Assembly (NCBI GenBank): GCA_964490725.1
Contig: CAZBDU010000126.1
Location: 1 to 13,000 of the forward strand
DNA length: 13,000 bases
Direction of reading: 5' to 3'
Origin: CAZBDU01 sp964490725
GTDB taxonomy: Bacteria; Spirochaetota; Spirochaetia; SZUA-6; DRHE01
Shown piece after piece: positions 6,143 through 10,100 of this stretch. A program made the translations under genes and the position numbers. Position 1 is the stretch's first letter; every line of letters starts with the position of its first letter. The notes under the pieces were generated by a model, which worked only from the letters and a program-made list of their open reading frames with translations, had not been told where the DNA came from and searched no databases.

Positions 6143-7033
6143 ATGTCGCCGCTGGTGTGGGTGTTTCTGTCGGGGGTGGCGGGGGCTCTGTACGGCCTGT
6201 CCTACAAGGTGCGGGAAAACAGGGGCTACTCCATCGAGCTGATGCTGCTCCTGTTCTCCGCCTTCTCCATGCTCTTCTCCTTCCTCCTGGCGTTGGCCTC
6301 CGGTGAGCACCTGATCTCCGCTGGGGCCCTGCGCCTTGGCCTGCCCTACGGCCTGACCATGGTCGTCTCCATGAGCCTGTACTTTCGGGTGACCCGGAAG
6401 GCAAAGCTCAACGTCACCTGGACGGTGATCCAGTTCAGCGTGCTGATCCCCTTCCTGGTGGGCGTGCTGGTCTACGGAGAGCGGCCGGGGGCCCGACCCC
6501 TGGCGGGCACCGGACTGATCTTCCTGTCGATCCTGTTCTTCGGACTGGGCCGGGGCGAACGGACCGGCGGACCCATGATCCCCGATCTCCTCACCGGGGT
6601 CTTTCTCGTCCTGTCTGCGCTCTTCACGGGTTTGAGCATGGTGATCCCCCAGGTGTTTGCCGCGGGCCAGCCGCACTCAGGTCCTTACACGCTGCTGCTC
6701 TACCGCGGCGCCTGCATGACGCTGCTCACCGGCACCCTCCTCCTGGTGCGCCTGCGCCTGCTCCCCCCTCGCCCCGCTCCCACGTTCAACCCCGGCCTGG
6801 TTCTCATCTCGGCGCACATGGGGCTGATGGGCCTGCTCGTCCCGGCCTTTCTGATCGCGGCGCTGCAACGCATGGACGGGGCGCTGGCCTTTCCCCTGCG
6901 CACCATCGTGAACCTGTTGTTCGTGTTCCTGCTGTCCTTCGCCCTGTTCCGAGAACGGGTGAGCGCCCTGGAGGGGTGCGGCGTGGCCACCGCCGCGGCG
7001 GGGATCGTTCTGGTGAGCAGCGCCGCCTCGTAG
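6143..7033 (+). CDS. EamA/DMT-superfamily permease
   Basis: Integral inner-membrane protein of the drug/metabolite transporter superfamily; substrate unknown. Seen (296 residues): about ten hydrophobic helices, roughly 2-20, 33-52, 62-80, 92-111, 118-135, 147-165, 180-200, 217-239, 246-267 and 274-292, arranged as two five-helix halves. The family signatures are present: a GERP segment (112-115) after helix 4 in the first half, and LFRERVSALEGCGVATAAAGIVLV at the end of the second half. In the latter, the FRERVSxLExxG pattern is the classic EamA C-terminal motif. The length is typical. The start at 6143 begins immediately at helix 1; no ribosome site is visible and a -10 box lies 6 bases upstream. 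It is downstream of the FecR-like gene and convergent with the giant surface protein. DMT substrates range from amino acids to nucleotide sugars, and nothing here narrows this. Confidence 0.85.
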   Translation: MSPLVWVFLSGVAGALYGLSYKVRENRGYSIELMLLLFSAFSMLFSFLLALASGEHLISAGALRLGLPYGLTMVVSMSLYFRVTRKAKLNVTWTVIQFSVLIPFLVGVLVYGERPGARPLAGTGLIFLSILFFGLGRGERTGGPMIPDLLTGVFLVLSALFTGLSMVIPQVFAAGQPHSGPYTLLLYRGACMTLLTGTLLLVRLRLLPPRPAPTFNPGLVLISAHMGLMGLLVPAFLIAALQRMDGALAFPLRTIVNLLFVFLLSFALFRERVSALEGCGVATAAAGIVLVSSAAS

Positions 7034-7084
7034 CCCGCGGGGGCGACAGGTGGGGCGGCACCCGGGCCGCGTGCTCCCTCCGGG

Positions 7085-7099
7085 CGCGCCGCCGGCGCG
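7085..7099. terminator. GC hairpin between the convergent permease and giant-protein genes
   Basis: CGCGCC (7085-7090) and GGCGCG (7094-7099) pair around a 3-base loop, starting 3 bases beyond the giant protein's stop codon on the minus strand. There is no T tract on either side, so function as a terminator is only suggested by position. Confidence 0.3.
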
Positions 7100-7101
7100 G
7101 C

Positions 7102-10100
7102 CTAGGGGCCGGCCGCTGGCACCCCGAGAGGCCCCGCAGCGATCAGCTGCTGGATCTGTCCGGCATTCAAGGCCACCGCGAAGATCGCCACCTCGTCGAT
7201 CCGCCCGTCGAAGGGATCGCTGACCCAGAGCTTCCCGAGGTCCCCCGAATCCTTCCGGCTCCCCCAGCTCGAGCCGCCGATCACCAGAGGCTCCCGGTTC
7301 CCGGCCAGGCCACCGCTGAAGGCGTTCTCCCCCACAAGCTCCCCGTTCAGGTACAGCTTCATCCCCGCCGAACCGAAGGTGAAGGCCAGATGCGCCCATT
7401 CACCTCTGTCGACCAGCTTCGCGGTCTGGATACAGTAGCTTCCGCTTGCGCTCTGCAGCCGCACCTCGATTCGCCTGCCCACCAGGGAGACGGTCAGGTG
7501 CCCTCCGTCACCGTACCCCCAGCCATCCTTGCTGAGCAGGGTCTGCCGGCCGCAGGTGCCGTCCGGGTTGAACCAGAGCTGCACCGTGCCCTCTTCCAGC
7601 TCGAAGGCTTCATCGTGAGCCACGGCGATGTACTCGCCGCGGCGGCCGCGGAAGTCCGCCCCGGTCTGGGCCCCGAAGGGCGCGAGCGTCACCGGCGGGC
7701 CCGGATCGTCCAGGTCCGGATGGCGGCCGAAAAGCCAGCCATCCTGAGCGCTTCCGGCTGCATCCGCCACCAACCGCCCGCTCGTTTCGTTCAGGCTCCA
7801 CCAGGCAACCGGCAGGATCGGCGCAAGCTCCTCATCCGGAACCACCTGCACCCCCGCCAGGACCAGCACTGCGGCCTCTCCGGAACCCCACACCCAGCGG
7901 ACATACGCCGTTTCCCCGATGACTTCCTCACCGCGGTTGACCCAGCCCCCTTCCAGGCTCAGCGCCTGCCCTTCGGCGCCCAGGACCACCAGGGGCTTGG
8001 GCCCGGCCAGCTCTCGGATCTCCGCAGCGGACAGGCGTCCCGCATTCTCGCTCTGCGCCCCCAGCACGGAGGCGACGGTTCCATCGCCGAAGACCAGGAC
8101 CTCCACGCCCAGGAGCCGGTCGGTCCCGTCGATCGTCTCGGCCTGCTGCCGGCTGCGGACACCCAGGGGACCCTCCGCCATCGAGCGCTGGATCTGCTCC
8201 ACCGTGAGGGCTTCTGCGTAGAAGGCCACCTCATCGATGCGTCCATCGAAGGGGTCCCTCACCTGGAGCTTCCCGAGCTCCTCCCCCTCGTACCGGTTCC
8301 ACTTCAGGGAGGCGCCGATGACCATGGGCTCCCGATTCCCTTCCAGCCCGCCGGTGTAGGCGTTTTCTCCCGAAAGCTCCCCGTTCAGGTACAGCCTCAT
8401 CCCCTCGGAGCCGAAGGTGAAGGTCAGCTGGTACCAGGTGTTCTTCTCGATGAGGAAGCCGGTGCGGATGGTGTAGCTGCCGCTCCCGCTCTGCAGGCGA
8501 ACCTCCAGCCTGGAGCCGTCCAGGGCAATGTTCAGGTGCCCGCCGTCCCCGTAGCCCAGACCGTCCTTGCTGAACAGGGTCTGCTCCCCCCGGCTACGAT
8601 CGGTGCTGAACCACAGCTGCACCGTGCCCTCCTGCACCTGGAAGGCCGCATCGTGGGCCACGGCGATGTATTCGTTGCCGCGACCGTGGAAATCCGCCCC
8701 GGTCTGGGCCCCGAAGGGCGCGAGCGTCACCGGCGGGCCCGGATCGTCCAGGTCCGGATGACCGCCGTAGAAGGCGCCGTCCTGGGGCTCGCCGGCAGTA
8801 TCGGCCGCCACGGAGCCGCTTTCCTCGTTCAGGCTCCAGTAGGCGACGGCCACCGGTGAGAGAGGACGGGTGTCGGCCACCACCAGCGCGCCCTCTTCGA
8901 AGTCGATCCGGTAGTCGCCCAGACCGCCGGAGAATCCCGCCGGGCTCATGCCCTCCCCCACGCCCAGGGGGCCGCGGAGCATCAGCTGCCGGATCTGAGC
9001 GGCGTCGAGCGCCACCTCGTACAAGGCCACCTCGTCGATCTGCCCGTCGAAAGGCTCCCTGACCTCGAGCTTCTTCAGATCATCCCCGTCGTAGCGGTTC
9101 CATCTCAAGGAGCCTCCGATCACGATGGGCTCCCGGTTGCCCGCCAGCCCGCCGGTGTAGCCGTTCTCCCCCACAAGCTCCCCGTTCAGGTACAGCTTCA
9201 TCCCCACCGCACCGAAGGTGAAGGCCAGGTGGTACCAGCGGCCGCTTTCCACCAGCTCCCCTGTGAGGATGGTGTGGGTCTCCTGCCCGCCCTCAAGGCT
9301 TACTTCGAGCCTGTGCCCCACCACCGCAATGTTCAGCTCACCGTCCCCGTAGCCCAGGTGGTCCTTGCTGAACAGGGTCTCCCTGCTGCAGTCCACCCGG
9401 AACCACAGCTGCACCGTGCCCTCCGCCACCTGGAAGCCCTCATCGTGGGCCACGGCGATGTACTCGTTGCTGCGACCGTGGAAATCCGCCCCGGTCTCCG
9501 CCCCGAAGGGCGCCAGCGTCTCCGGCGGGCCCGGATCGTCCAGGTCCGGATGGCTGGCCAGGAAGATCCCATCCTGCGGCCAGCCTGCCGAATCCGCCAC
9601 CACGCTTCCACCCGTCTCGTTGAGGCTCCAGTAGGCCACCGGCAGGACCAGGTCGCCGGAAACGATGTCCGTTCCCGGTCCGCCGTCGATCCTGTCGTCC
9701 CCGGCGCCGCCCAGCAGGATATCGTCTCCGGCGCCGCCGCTGATCAGGTCGCCTCCCTCTCCGCCGTCCAGGAGGTCGTCGTCGGGACCTCCAATCAGGA
9801 TGTCGTCGCCCTCCCTGCCATGGATCTCCGCGGGACCGTTGCCGGCCGACATGCGGTCATCCCCCTCCCCGCCGTCCATGAACAGCGGCAGCCCCATGCT
9901 GCCGTCGATCACCACCGTGTCGTTCCCCGGTCCCAGGTAGACGATGATGCCTGCATAGATATCGGCGGCGTCGAACTCCCGCAGATGCCCCGGATCCTCC
10001 AGGAAGTCCGCATACACCCGCACGGTTGCCCCTTCGGGATCGGTAACTGTCACAGGGCCGCCGTGCATCACCTGCTCGACCTGGGCGGAGTCCAGGGCCT

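Noticed and set aside
6976..8859. 627-codon plus-strand open frame opposite the LamG region
   Set aside because: It is the mirror of the repeated LamG coding sequence, so its own repeats (LPVQVQ-HP, EGRERHRRARIVQVRM) are by-products. There is no ribosome site or recognisable domain.
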